Assembly: GCF_001458195.1 (NCBI RefSeq)
Contig: NZ_CYPU01000024.1
Coordinates: forward strand, 98,784-162,783
Direction of reading: 5' to 3'
Length of the DNA: 64,000 nucleotides
Source: Ruegeria atlantica
GTDB taxonomy: Bacteria > Pseudomonadota > Alphaproteobacteria > Rhodobacterales > Rhodobacteraceae
Positions 37,693 through 45,741 of this stretch are shown piece by piece (position 1 is the stretch's first letter; every line of letters begins with the position of its first letter). Under the pieces are notes generated by a model. The model had not been told where the DNA came from and ran no database searches. It saw only the letters and a list, made by a program, of their open reading frames with translations. The position numbers and the translations under genes are program-made.

Positions 37693-38826
37693 TCAGCGAA
37701 ACATCGGCGGGCGCGCGTCCGTCCATGCCCCGTTATTTTTCGCCGACGCCACTGCGGCATGCACAGCCGCGATCGACCGCACCCCGTCGGCAGGTGTCGG
37801 CAGACCATCACGGGCCTCTCCGCGAATAGCGTCGGCAAGATCCCAATAGATGTTGGCCACGGCCAGCGGGAACCCTTCGGGATGGGCAATCGCCACACGG
37901 GACAATCGCTGCGCGTCGTCGTGAAGACCGCCCTCGCCTTTTTCGATGATCTGCGTGCGGCCACCGACAGGCGTATAGATCAACTGATTGGGCTGCTCGG
38001 ACGTCCAGCGAAGACCTCCGGTTTCGCCAAAGACCTGAATGTCAAACCCGTGCTGACGCCCAATTGCCACCGATGAGGTCCACAACCGCCCGACAGCACC
38101 GCCTTCGGTCCGGAAATTGACCATGGCGTCGTCCTCAAGTTCGCGGCTTGAAATCGTAGACGCCATATCTGCAGACAAGGTTTTGACTTCATCGTCACTG
38201 ATGAAGCTGGCCATGTGCAGCGCATGGATACCGCAATCTGCGAACTGGCCAGACACGCCGGCCATCGCTGGATCATAGCGCCACCGCACCCGAGGGTTAT
38301 CGGCGTCAGTCGCGTCGCCATGGTGGCCATGGCTGAAATTCGTCACAACCAGGCGAACCTTGCCAATATCCCCGGCGCGAACCATCGCGCGCGCCTGGCG
38401 CACCATCGGATAAGCGGAATAGCAATAGTTCACGGCACAAATCTTGCCCGAGGCCTCTGCGACGCGAACGATCTCTTGGCCCTCTTCCACGGTCATTGTC
38501 ATTGGCTTTTCGCAAAGCACATTGAACCCGGCTTCAAGGAACGTTTTGGCAATCTCAAAGTGGGTGGAGTTCGGAGTGGCGATTGTCACCAGATCAACCC
38601 GGTCGGGACGGTCCTTTTCCCCGGCCAGCATTTCCTGCCAGTCGCCATAGGCGCGATCCGTCGCCACGCCAAGTCTTTGCGCATATTCCCGCCCAACATC
38701 GGGTCGGTGATCCAAAGCACCCGCAGCGAATTCAAACATCCCATCCGCCAACGCTCCTAACCGGTGTGCGGGTCCGATCTGACTGCCTTCACCACCACCA
38801 ATCATGCCCCATTTCAGCTTTGCCAT
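37693..38826 (-). CDS. Gfo/Idh/MocA-family oxidoreductase A
   Basis: 377 aa. N-terminal Rossmann segment (KWGMIGGGEGSQIGPAHRLGA), the family motif EKPM (VLCEKPMTM) and a C-terminal dimerisation domain (RWRYDPAMAGVSGQFADCGIHALHMASF). The GGGEGSQIGPAHR start is characteristic of IolX/scyllo-inositol-type or related dehydrogenases rather than of classical IolG. It likely oxidises an inositol isomer or inosose derivative with NAD(P). It lies 39 nt downstream of a second oxidoreductase in a pair divergent from iolC and under the shared operator. Confidence 0.85.
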   Translation of the reverse strand: MAKLKWGMIGGGEGSQIGPAHRLGALADGMFEFAAGALDHRPDVGREYAQRLGVATDRAYGDWQEMLAGEKDRPDRVDLVTIATPNSTHFEIAKTFLEAGFNVLCEKPMTMTVEEGQEIVRVAEASGKICAVNYCYSAYPMVRQARAMVRAGDIGKVRLVVTNFSHGHHGDATDADNPRVRWRYDPAMAGVSGQFADCGIHALHMASFISDDEVKTLSADMASTISSRELEDDAMVNFRTEGGAVGRLWTSSVAIGRQHGFDIQVFGETGGLRWTSEQPNQLIYTPVGGRTQIIEKGEGGLHDDAQRLSRVAIAHPEGFPLAVANIYWDLADAIRGEARDGLPTPADGVRSIAAVHAAVASAKNNGAWTDARPPMFR

Positions 38827-38865
38827 GGTTCTCGTCTCTCTTAGATGATCTCTTAGTTTTTGTGT

Positions 38866-39969
38866 TCAGACAGTGCTGACGTCCTGCCACTGCCGCTGCT
38901 CTGACGACTTTAGCGCCGCGGCAAGGACGCAGTTGACCTCATGCCCATCTCGGAATGTGGGCCAGATTGATTTGCCAGTGTGAATGGCCTCAAGAAAATC
39001 TTTGGCCTCAATGATGATCTGGTCCTGATAACCTGTTCCATGACCGGGGCCCTGACAGAAAGGCTCATAATCGGGGTGCGCCGGACCCGTCAGGATCTTA
39101 GTGAAACCCCTTTCTTCCTCTGGTCCTTCGCGTCGATAGAGCCACAGGGCGTTCTGATCTTCCTGATCGAACCGGATTGCGCCTTTGGTGCCTGTAATTT
39201 CATAGGCATAGCCCATCTTTCGCCCCGTCGCGATGCGGCTGACATAGATATTGCCCATCGCACCACCGGCAAACCGGCACATGATTTGCGCGTGGTCATC
39301 ATTGGTAACGGTGCCGCCTGGGCGTTCACTATGAACCGTTTCCACTTCGGCCATAACCTCGACAATCGGACCGATCAGGGCCAAAGCACCGTTGATCATA
39401 TGTGGGGCAAGATCCCCGATCGTGCCGTTGGCCATTCCGGACGTCCGCCATGTAGCCGGGGCGCCGGGGTCGGCATAGAAGTCCTCAGTATGCTCGCCGC
39501 GAAACCAGGTTATGTCCCCCAATTCACCGTTGGCTATCAACTGACGGGCAAACTGTGTTGCGGGCGTTCTGACGTAGTTGAACCCGACCATATTGGTGAC
39601 GCCCGTTGCCTCGGCCGCGGCAACCATTGCGCGCCCATCATCCAAAGAAGATCCGAGGGGTTTTTCACACAACACAGGCTTGCCCAATGCCAATGCGGCC
39701 TCTGCAATCTGTCTGTGCGTTGTTTGAGGCGAGGCAATCACGACGGCATCAACTGCCGGATCATTGACCAGCATAGACCAATCCGAGGTCGCGCGACGAA
39801 AGCCGTAAGCCGCGCGGTATCGCTCGGCGCTTTCGGGCGTGGACGCACAAATCATCTCAAGTCGTGGCCGCAACGCTGTGTTGAACACTGCGCCTACGGC
39901 TGACATCGCGACTGAATGAGCTTTGCCCATATAGCCACCGCCGATTATTCCAATTCCGATTTCAGGCAT
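38866..39969 (-). CDS. Gfo/Idh/MocA-family oxidoreductase B
   Basis: 367 aa from the ATG at 39969, which places the Rossmann motif (GIGIIGGGYMGKAHSVAMSA) directly at the N-terminus. EKPL motif in VLCEKPLGSSLDDG; substrate-domain elements TWFRGEHTEDFYADPGAP and GDLAPHMINGAL. First gene of a two-gene minus-strand operon whose promoter contains the perfect 16-bp operator 25 nt upstream of the ATG. The exact substrate is unknown; in this setting probably an inositol stereoisomer or a keto-inositol. Confidence 0.87.
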   Translation of the reverse strand: MPEIGIGIIGGGYMGKAHSVAMSAVGAVFNTALRPRLEMICASTPESAERYRAAYGFRRATSDWSMLVNDPAVDAVVIASPQTTHRQIAEAALALGKPVLCEKPLGSSLDDGRAMVAAAEATGVTNMVGFNYVRTPATQFARQLIANGELGDITWFRGEHTEDFYADPGAPATWRTSGMANGTIGDLAPHMINGALALIGPIVEVMAEVETVHSERPGGTVTNDDHAQIMCRFAGGAMGNIYVSRIATGRKMGYAYEITGTKGAIRFDQEDQNALWLYRREGPEEERGFTKILTGPAHPDYEPFCQGPGHGTGYQDQIIIEAKDFLEAIHTGKSIWPTFRDGHEVNCVLAAALKSSEQRQWQDVSTV

Positions 39970-39993
39970 CTGCAACGGCTCCGAACAATGTAT

Positions 39994-40009
39994 TTGCAAC
40001 CGGTTGCAA
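39994..40009. promoter_or_regulatory. LacI-type operator between divergent oxidoreductase and iolC genes
   Basis: Perfect 16-bp palindrome TTGCAACCGGTTGCAA, in the 115-nt divergent promoter region. One regulator could thus control both transcription units. Confidence 0.85.
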
Positions 40010-40084
40010 AATCAGTATCGTGTGAATCGATTCAACGCAAGGACCAACGATCCTCGCCAGCCCATTTTTGCCGGAGGACATGAC

Positions 40085-41065
40085 GTGAGCGCTTTGATAG
40101 ACGGTATCAAAGGAAACCGGTTCGCGGTCTTTGGACGCGCGGGCATGGACCTGTATGCCGATCCCGTTGGTGTTAAAAGCGAAGACGCCAACACGTTTCA
40201 CGCGGATCTGGGTGGTTCATCGGCAAATATCTGCGCGGGGCTGGTCAAACTGGGCAGCCAGGCATCCTTGATCACTTCGGTCTCAGATGATGCGGTTGGC
40301 CGCTTCTGCCTGAAAAAACTTGCTCACTACGGTGTAGACGCATCCTTTATCCGCGTCGTCGGTGGTGAATACCGCATGTCTCTGGCCGTTTACGAAAGCC
40401 GGATCGAAGAATTTCAGAATGTCATCTACCGCAACGGCGCAGTCGACTTTCAGGTGACCGAGGATGACATGGACAAGGTCGACTACGGCAAATTTTCAGC
40501 CGTGATATCTGCCGGAACGGTGTTTGCCGCTGAACCCTCGCGCAGCGCCACGTTTCGCGCGTTCGAAAACGCACGCAAGGCGGGTTTGCCGGTAATTTTT
40601 GACATAGACTACCGTCCCTACAGCTGGCCATCGCCTGAGGTGGCCGCCGAAGTCCTCTCGCGCGCGGGCGAAGCAAGCGATCTAATCGTCGGTAATGACG
40701 AGGAATTCGGGTTCATGGCAGGCGGCATCGACAAAGGATTCGCCAAAGCCCAGGAGTTGGCAGCGAAACCGGGCCGGATCGTGATCTACAAGATGGGCGA
40801 AAAAGGCGCGGTAACTCTGGTGGATGGGCAGGAAATCGAAACCGGCATCTATCCGGTAGAGGCCGTCAAACCCAACGGTGCCGGCGACAGTTTCATGGCC
40901 GGCCTGCTGGCCTCGATCGCCGCTGGAAGCGAGCCTAAAGAAGCAGTTATGCGCGGCTCAGCCTGTGCCTCGATCGTCGTGTCCAAGCCCGGCTGCGCTC
41001 CAGCCATGCCAACAACTCCGGAACTGGACGCATTTCTTGCGGCCCATCCCGGCCCAACGACATAG
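40085..41065 (+). CDS. iolC: 5-dehydro-2-deoxygluconokinase
   Basis: 326 aa from the GTG at 40085, placed 7 nt after GGAGG; an upstream in-frame start overlaps the operator. PfkB-family sugar kinase: FAVFGRAGMDLYADPVG, the GGSSANICAGLVKLG motif and the C-terminal anion-hole/catalytic motif VKPNGAGDSFMAGLLA with its Asp. It phosphorylates 5-dehydro-2-deoxy-D-gluconate (DKG). It starts the operon iolC - iolB-like - iolJ. Confidence 0.94.
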   Translation: MSALIDGIKGNRFAVFGRAGMDLYADPVGVKSEDANTFHADLGGSSANICAGLVKLGSQASLITSVSDDAVGRFCLKKLAHYGVDASFIRVVGGEYRMSLAVYESRIEEFQNVIYRNGAVDFQVTEDDMDKVDYGKFSAVISAGTVFAAEPSRSATFRAFENARKAGLPVIFDIDYRPYSWPSPEVAAEVLSRAGEASDLIVGNDEEFGFMAGGIDKGFAKAQELAAKPGRIVIYKMGEKGAVTLVDGQEIETGIYPVEAVKPNGAGDSFMAGLLASIAAGSEPKEAVMRGSACASIVVSKPGCAPAMPTTPELDAFLAAHPGPTT

Positions 41066-41074
41066 GAACCCCTC

Positions 41075-41911
41075 ATGCACATCGCTCCCTATGACAATCA
41101 GAACAAACCGATCGTCGACGCCGATGATCCAACGGTTCCGCTGAACTACTTCAACATCGTCAAACTGAAAAAGGGCGAAGCGTTTGAATATCAGGTGCCC
41201 GGTTATGAGACGTGTATCGTGCCCGCCACGGGCAGTGTCGATGTCGATGTCGAAGGCGAGCAGTTCGCTAAGCTGGGCAAGCGGGGCGAAGACGTCTGGG
41301 ATGGGGACCCGGAGGGCGTTTATGTGCCGGTCGGCGCTAAGGTCCAACTGGTCTGCGTGTCGGATGAAACCGAAATCTTCATAGCGGGCGCCAAGTACGA
41401 CAAGGTACTGGATCCGTTCGATGTGCGTGAACACGACCTTGTGCAATACGGCAGCGACGACACGAAAACTCATCGCAAAATCAAACACATCCTCGGCCAG
41501 AAACAACACGACAAAGTGGGTCGCCTGCTGGTCAGTGAACTGTTCACCGTGGGTCAGGGCGGCTGGTCCGGCTTCCCCAGCCACAAGCATGACACGAACC
41601 GTCTGCCCGACGAGACGCGGCACGACGAGACCTACAATTTCCGTTTCAAACCCAACTGGGGATCGGGCCTTCAGATGTTGCAGCGTGAGGATAACGAACC
41701 GGGCGATGCGTACCACATCGTCGACGGCTCAACGATCTGCATCGACAAGGGGTACCACCCCTGCTGTGTTCTGCCGGGGTACGAGATGTACTATTTCACC
41801 ATCCTGGGCGGTCTGACTCAGCGTTCGCTGGTTCAGTACTTTCAACCAACCCATGCCTATCAGGTCGAGACCATTCCAGGCATCAAAGACATGATTGCCA
41901 AATTCAAATGA
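41075..41911 (+). CDS. Second IolB-like cupin (5-deoxy-glucuronate isomerase paralog)
   Basis: 278 aa of the KduI/IolB family. Metal-site residues are conserved: SHKHDTNRL, ETYNFRFKP, and GYHPCCVLPGYEMYYFTILGG, parallel to IolB motifs SHRHDEEDF, ETYYHRLNP and GHHPCGAPYGFEMYYLNVMAG in the other paralog of this window. The N-terminal half differs strongly (QNKPIVDADDPTVPLNYFNI). It sits between iolC and the aldolase and overlaps the aldolase start (ATGA). It may isomerise the uronate from another inositol isomer, or be a redundant IolB. Confidence 0.85.
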   Translation: MHIAPYDNQNKPIVDADDPTVPLNYFNIVKLKKGEAFEYQVPGYETCIVPATGSVDVDVEGEQFAKLGKRGEDVWDGDPEGVYVPVGAKVQLVCVSDETEIFIAGAKYDKVLDPFDVREHDLVQYGSDDTKTHRKIKHILGQKQHDKVGRLLVSELFTVGQGGWSGFPSHKHDTNRLPDETRHDETYNFRFKPNWGSGLQMLQREDNEPGDAYHIVDGSTICIDKGYHPCCVLPGYEMYYFTILGGLTQRSLVQYFQPTHAYQVETIPGIKDMIAKFK

Positions 41912-42747
41912 CCCTCGCCACGCTCAAAGACGTCCTCACCCCCGCATACGAAAACGGCTACGCTGTTGGCGGGCTTGTTACGCTGGGATGGGAGGATATG
42001 CGCGCCTATGTAGCCGCAGCCGAGGCGGAAAATGCGCCGGTGATCCTTCAGGCTGGTCCAAGCTGCCGCGAACACACACCCCTGCCTGTTCTGGGCAAGA
42101 TGTTTCGCTTCCTGGCGGAAAATGCCTCGGTTCCTGTCGTGGCCCATCTGGATCACGGTTATACATTCGAGGACTGCAAGATCGCATTGGACAGCGGGTT
42201 CACATCGCTCATGTTCGACGGGTCACGCAAGCCGCTGCAGCAAAACATCGACGAAACTGCTGCCATTGCCGAAATGGCCCATGCGGCAGGTATTTCCTGC
42301 GAAGGTGAGATCGGCTTTGTCGGCTATTCCGGCGGCGAAGGATCGAACGGGACAGACCCAAACGAGGCCGCGCAGTTCGCTCGTGAAAGCGGCGTGGACG
42401 CAATGGCCATCTCAGTCGGAAACGTTCATCTGCAACAGAACAAAGAAGGCGGATTAGACGAGACTCGCATCGCCGAAATCGACGCTGCGACAAGTGTTCC
42501 GTTGGTCATTCATGGCGGCTCTGGCGTGCCTGTGGAACAACGCAGCCGGTTGGCGCGGGAAACGTCGATCTGCAAGTTCAATATCGGTACCGAACTGCGC
42601 ATGGCATTTGGTAACGCGCTGCGCGAGGCTGTCAACCGAGACCCTGACAGATTTGACCGCGTGACGATCCTGAAAGAGACCCACGACCCGGTTGAGGCGG
42701 CAGCCCGCATGGTCATTCGGGCCTTTGGTGCGCCCGCGCAAAGGTAG
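41908..42747 (+). CDS. iolJ: Class II aldolase, IolJ type (DKG-phosphate aldolase)
   Basis: 279 aa, class II fructose-bisphosphate-aldolase fold. Zinc ligands and active-site segments: VVAHLDHGYTFEDCKIALDSG (HxDH), EGEIGFVGYSGGEG, AISVGNVHL, PLVIHGGSGVP and KFNIGTELRMAF. In B. subtilis IolJ splits 6-phospho-5-dehydro-2-deoxygluconate into malonate semialdehyde and dihydroxyacetone phosphate; the operon position after iolC makes that role likely. Ordinary FBP or tagatose-bisphosphate aldolase activity cannot be excluded from sequence. Ends 9 nt before the convergent iolB. Confidence 0.88.
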   Translation: MTLATLKDVLTPAYENGYAVGGLVTLGWEDMRAYVAAAEAENAPVILQAGPSCREHTPLPVLGKMFRFLAENASVPVVAHLDHGYTFEDCKIALDSGFTSLMFDGSRKPLQQNIDETAAIAEMAHAAGISCEGEIGFVGYSGGEGSNGTDPNEAAQFARESGVDAMAISVGNVHLQQNKEGGLDETRIAEIDAATSVPLVIHGGSGVPVEQRSRLARETSICKFNIGTELRMAFGNALREAVNRDPDRFDRVTILKETHDPVEAAARMVIRAFGAPAQR

Positions 42748-42756
42748 GCGTGGGCG

Positions 42757-43563
42757 TTACGCGTCGCGCTCCATGATCCATTCAACTTCGGGGGCCGGAA
42801 CAAAGCGCCATTTGCGCAGCGGTCCGGCCATAACGTTCAGATAATACATCTCGAACCCATAAGGTGCGCCGCATGGGTGATGACCGCGGGGCACGCAAAC
42901 AACATCGCCATCGGATACAGCCATAGTCTCATCCAACTGCCCATCATCGGTATAGACACGCTGAATCCCGAACCCATTCGCCGGGTTCAGACGGTGGTAG
43001 TAGGTCTCTTCCAGATAGGTGATCCGCGGAAAATCTTCTTCATCGTGTCGATGGCTGGGATACGATGACCAATGCCCGTTTGGCGTAAACACTTCGGTCA
43101 CCAGCAAGCTATCAGCATAGTCCTCATTCTCCATCGCTATGTTGTTGATATAGCGCGTATTTACGCCCTTGCCGCGCTCGGTCAGAGTAATGCCTTCGGG
43201 GCCGATGCGTCGCGCAGAGTGGCCACTCTTGCCCGGGGCTGTACACACCGCAATCACGCAATCCGTTTCGGCTGTGGCCGTCCATTCTGTGCCGTTCGGC
43301 AGATAAAGACAGTGCGGTGGCGTCTTCTCAAAAACGTTCATCCGATCGCCCAGAACACCCCAGTCCCGCTCAGCTCCGGCGATGCGGGCCTTGCCCTCGA
43401 CCATGACCAGAATGACCTCGCGATCACCCGTTGCCTCGGCCACTGTATTGCCTGCCCGAAGGTGGTAAAGCCCAAACCCCACATAGCGCCACCCGGCACT
43501 GGCCGGAGTGATGTCATGCACTTTACCTCTGGTCCCAAAGGGCTTTTTGAGCAGGTCGGCCAT
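42757..43563 (-). CDS. iolB: 5-deoxy-glucuronate isomerase
   Basis: 268 aa, matching IolB in length and motifs: bicupin with SHRHDEEDFPRITYLEETYY (metal His/Glu) and GHHPCGAPYGFEMYYLNVMAG. It converts 5-deoxy-glucuronic acid to DKG, the IolC substrate. Last gene of the long minus-strand operon iolG - importer - iolD - iolE - phyH - iolB, and convergent with iolJ. Confidence 0.95.
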   Translation of the reverse strand: MADLLKKPFGTRGKVHDITPASAGWRYVGFGLYHLRAGNTVAEATGDREVILVMVEGKARIAGAERDWGVLGDRMNVFEKTPPHCLYLPNGTEWTATAETDCVIAVCTAPGKSGHSARRIGPEGITLTERGKGVNTRYINNIAMENEDYADSLLVTEVFTPNGHWSSYPSHRHDEEDFPRITYLEETYYHRLNPANGFGIQRVYTDDGQLDETMAVSDGDVVCVPRGHHPCGAPYGFEMYYLNVMAGPLRKWRFVPAPEVEWIMERDA

Positions 43564-43611
43564 GTGTTTTTCTCCGTGTGGGGCGGGCTTGGAATGCCCG
43601 CCCGTATTCCT

Positions 43612-44793
43612 TCAGGCAGCTTGCCTTGTTTGCAGCGCCGAGAATGTCTCGGCCAATTGTTGTTCGGTCCATCCTTCAGACACAGCACGACGCAAAATGT
43701 CGGCCTGACTTTCTGGGGCGTTGCCACCGACCGGAGGATCCGTATCCAGATTGGTCGGGAACGGGTATCCCTCTGCCGTGGCGGCGATGACTGCATCCAG
43801 TTCGGCCCCGATCAGCTCACCACGTTGATTCAACGCAACAAGCGACGGAAATACCACCTCGGACATAGACCGTCGGTCAACAGCTTCCATTGCGCGGCCA
43901 AATGCAGATGAGATTTGCAACAAGTTTGCCATCCGGTCGATATCCGCACTGCGATTTTCACCAGCCGCATGGAACAGTGCCGGGTTGAAGAACACAGCAT
44001 CCCCCTTGTCCAGCGCCAGCTGGATATAGCAGTCTTCGAAATGCGCGCGGTGGCCCTCGTCATGAAACGCCAGGTAGCCCGGCGGATAGAGCTGTGAGAA
44101 CGGCAGCAGCTTGGTTGGCCCGCTTTCGGCCGGCATATCGCAATGGGCGACCGCCCCCTGCAACGTCAATGATGCCGTGACCAGATGTGCATGTGCGGGG
44201 TAGCGCGCAGCACTTTCTGCGCTCTGAAATCCAAGGTGGTAATCCCTGTGCGCCAGCTGCGCTTTACCGCCTGGACGCACTTGATTGATCTGTGCCGTGA
44301 CCTGATAGTTTGGCCCCAACCACGCCTCGCAAGCTGCAGAAACAGCCGTGTTCCCGAAATAGAGGGCAAAACCCTCGGGGTCGCGCAGACATTGCTTTTG
44401 CAGGGCGTTCCAGATCCGATCATTGGCCCCGGACGCCGCAAAGTGGTCACCCTCTCCCGCGCCGCTTTGTCTTTCGTCAACTATGATCTGGCGAAAGACA
44501 TCGGTTGCGCGGTCAATTACGGACGTATCGGCGAACGCACGTTTCAGAACGATCACGCCCGACGATTTGTCCAACACATGTCCCCACTCGACCAGCAGAG
44601 CCTTGCGCTTACCTACGTTTTCCAGCGCGGGGCGCAGCTCGTCCATGTCATAGACTGGAACGTTCTTTTCGATCGTGGCGGCGTACGGGACGACATCGGC
44701 TGTAAGGTTCTGCGAGGTCAACACCTTGAATTCATCCAGATCACAGGATTCCCGGTCGAAATAGCCGACAAAACCTAGCTGCTGATTTACCAT
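43612..44793 (-). CDS. Phytanoyl-CoA dioxygenase-family protein inside the inositol operon
   Basis: 393 aa Fe(II)/2-oxoglutarate oxygenase. Metal triad: H-x-D in AQLAHRDYHLGFQ (about residue 200) and distal His in FFNPALFHAAGENRS; candidate 2-oxoglutarate Arg in DIDRMANLLQIS. Near the N-terminus it has VLTSQNLTADVVPYAATIEKN, which I do not recognise. It lies between iolE and iolB with 48-nt spacings, all on one strand, so it should be co-induced with inositol catabolism. It is not part of the textbook pathway. Possible roles are oxidative demethylation of O-methyl-inositols or hydroxylation/trimming of an inositol conjugate; both are inference. Confidence 0.85.
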   Translation of the reverse strand: MVNQQLGFVGYFDRESCDLDEFKVLTSQNLTADVVPYAATIEKNVPVYDMDELRPALENVGKRKALLVEWGHVLDKSSGVIVLKRAFADTSVIDRATDVFRQIIVDERQSGAGEGDHFAASGANDRIWNALQKQCLRDPEGFALYFGNTAVSAACEAWLGPNYQVTAQINQVRPGGKAQLAHRDYHLGFQSAESAARYPAHAHLVTASLTLQGAVAHCDMPAESGPTKLLPFSQLYPPGYLAFHDEGHRAHFEDCYIQLALDKGDAVFFNPALFHAAGENRSADIDRMANLLQISSAFGRAMEAVDRRSMSEVVFPSLVALNQRGELIGAELDAVIAATAEGYPFPTNLDTDPPVGGNAPESQADILRRAVSEGWTEQQLAETFSALQTRQAA

Positions 44794-44841
44794 GATCTTC
44801 TCCTTTTCATGGCTTCGGTGTTAACCCCGTATGGAGATTTG

Positions 44842-45741
44842 TTACGACTGGACCTCCAATCCTGCCTGTCCACAGACGTCGAGAATGTGCTCGTAGCCTT
44901 TCTTGGAATATTCGTATGGCGGAGCCTTGGCCGGGTCCTGTTCGGCCTCCACAACGATCCATCCGTTGTAATCCAAGGATTTGAGCGCATTCGCCACGGC
45001 CTGAAAGTCGATACACCCGTCACCTGGTACGGTGAATGCTCCGGCGACGACCGCATCTAGAAAGCTGCGATCATTCTCCTTTACGTCCTGCACAACAGCC
45101 GGGCGGATATCTTTGAAATGCACGTGATGCACACGATCGCCCCAGCGTTTGAGGGTCGCCATCACATCGCCGCCGCCAAACAACAAGTGTCCTGTGTCAA
45201 AACACAGGTTCACCTCCGGGCCCGAACCTTCCATCAACCAGTTCACGTCATCTTCGGTCTCGAAGATGGTACCCATGTGATGGTGATAGGCCATCGGCAT
45301 CCCCTGATCGGCCATCCATTTGGCCAGCTCGGTGATCTTGGCGGCATATGCCAATACTTCGTCTTTGGTCAGCTTGGGTCGGTTGTTGACCGGCGTACCC
45401 GCTTGGCCCTGAACGGTGTTTGAGCATTCGGCATAGACGATGCAAGGGCTGTTCAGGGCGACAAACTGCTCAACCTGTTCCCGCACAGCCTCACGTTCCG
45501 CCTCGAAATTGTTGACCAGCGAGGCACCCGAGCACCACCCGCCACACAGCGCGATGTCACTGCCTTCAAGATAGGCACGCAACCCTTCGGTATCGCTGGG
45601 CATCCGCTGACCACGCTCCACACCGGTGTACCCGATCTCACGCGCTTCTATCAGGGCCTGTTCCATCGTGTACGCCGCCGTCAGGTCCGGCAGGTCATCA
45701 TTCTGCCAGGCGATCGGAGAAATCCCGATTTTCACGCTCAT
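44842..45741 (-). CDS. iolE: Inosose dehydratase
   Basis: 299 aa TIM-barrel of the xylose-isomerase-like (AP_endonuc_2) superfamily. IolE start VKIGISPIAWQNDDLPDL is diagnostic; metal-site stretches are YAECSNTVQG, MAYHHHMGTIFE, LCFDTGHLLFGGGD and WIVVEAEQDP. It dehydrates 2-keto-myo-inositol (scyllo-inosose) to the trihydroxycyclohexane-dione. Its ATG overlaps the iolD stop (ATGA). Confidence 0.96.
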   Translation of the reverse strand: MSVKIGISPIAWQNDDLPDLTAAYTMEQALIEAREIGYTGVERGQRMPSDTEGLRAYLEGSDIALCGGWCSGASLVNNFEAEREAVREQVEQFVALNSPCIVYAECSNTVQGQAGTPVNNRPKLTKDEVLAYAAKITELAKWMADQGMPMAYHHHMGTIFETEDDVNWLMEGSGPEVNLCFDTGHLLFGGGDVMATLKRWGDRVHHVHFKDIRPAVVQDVKENDRSFLDAVVAGAFTVPGDGCIDFQAVANALKSLDYNGWIVVEAEQDPAKAPPYEYSKKGYEHILDVCGQAGLEVQS

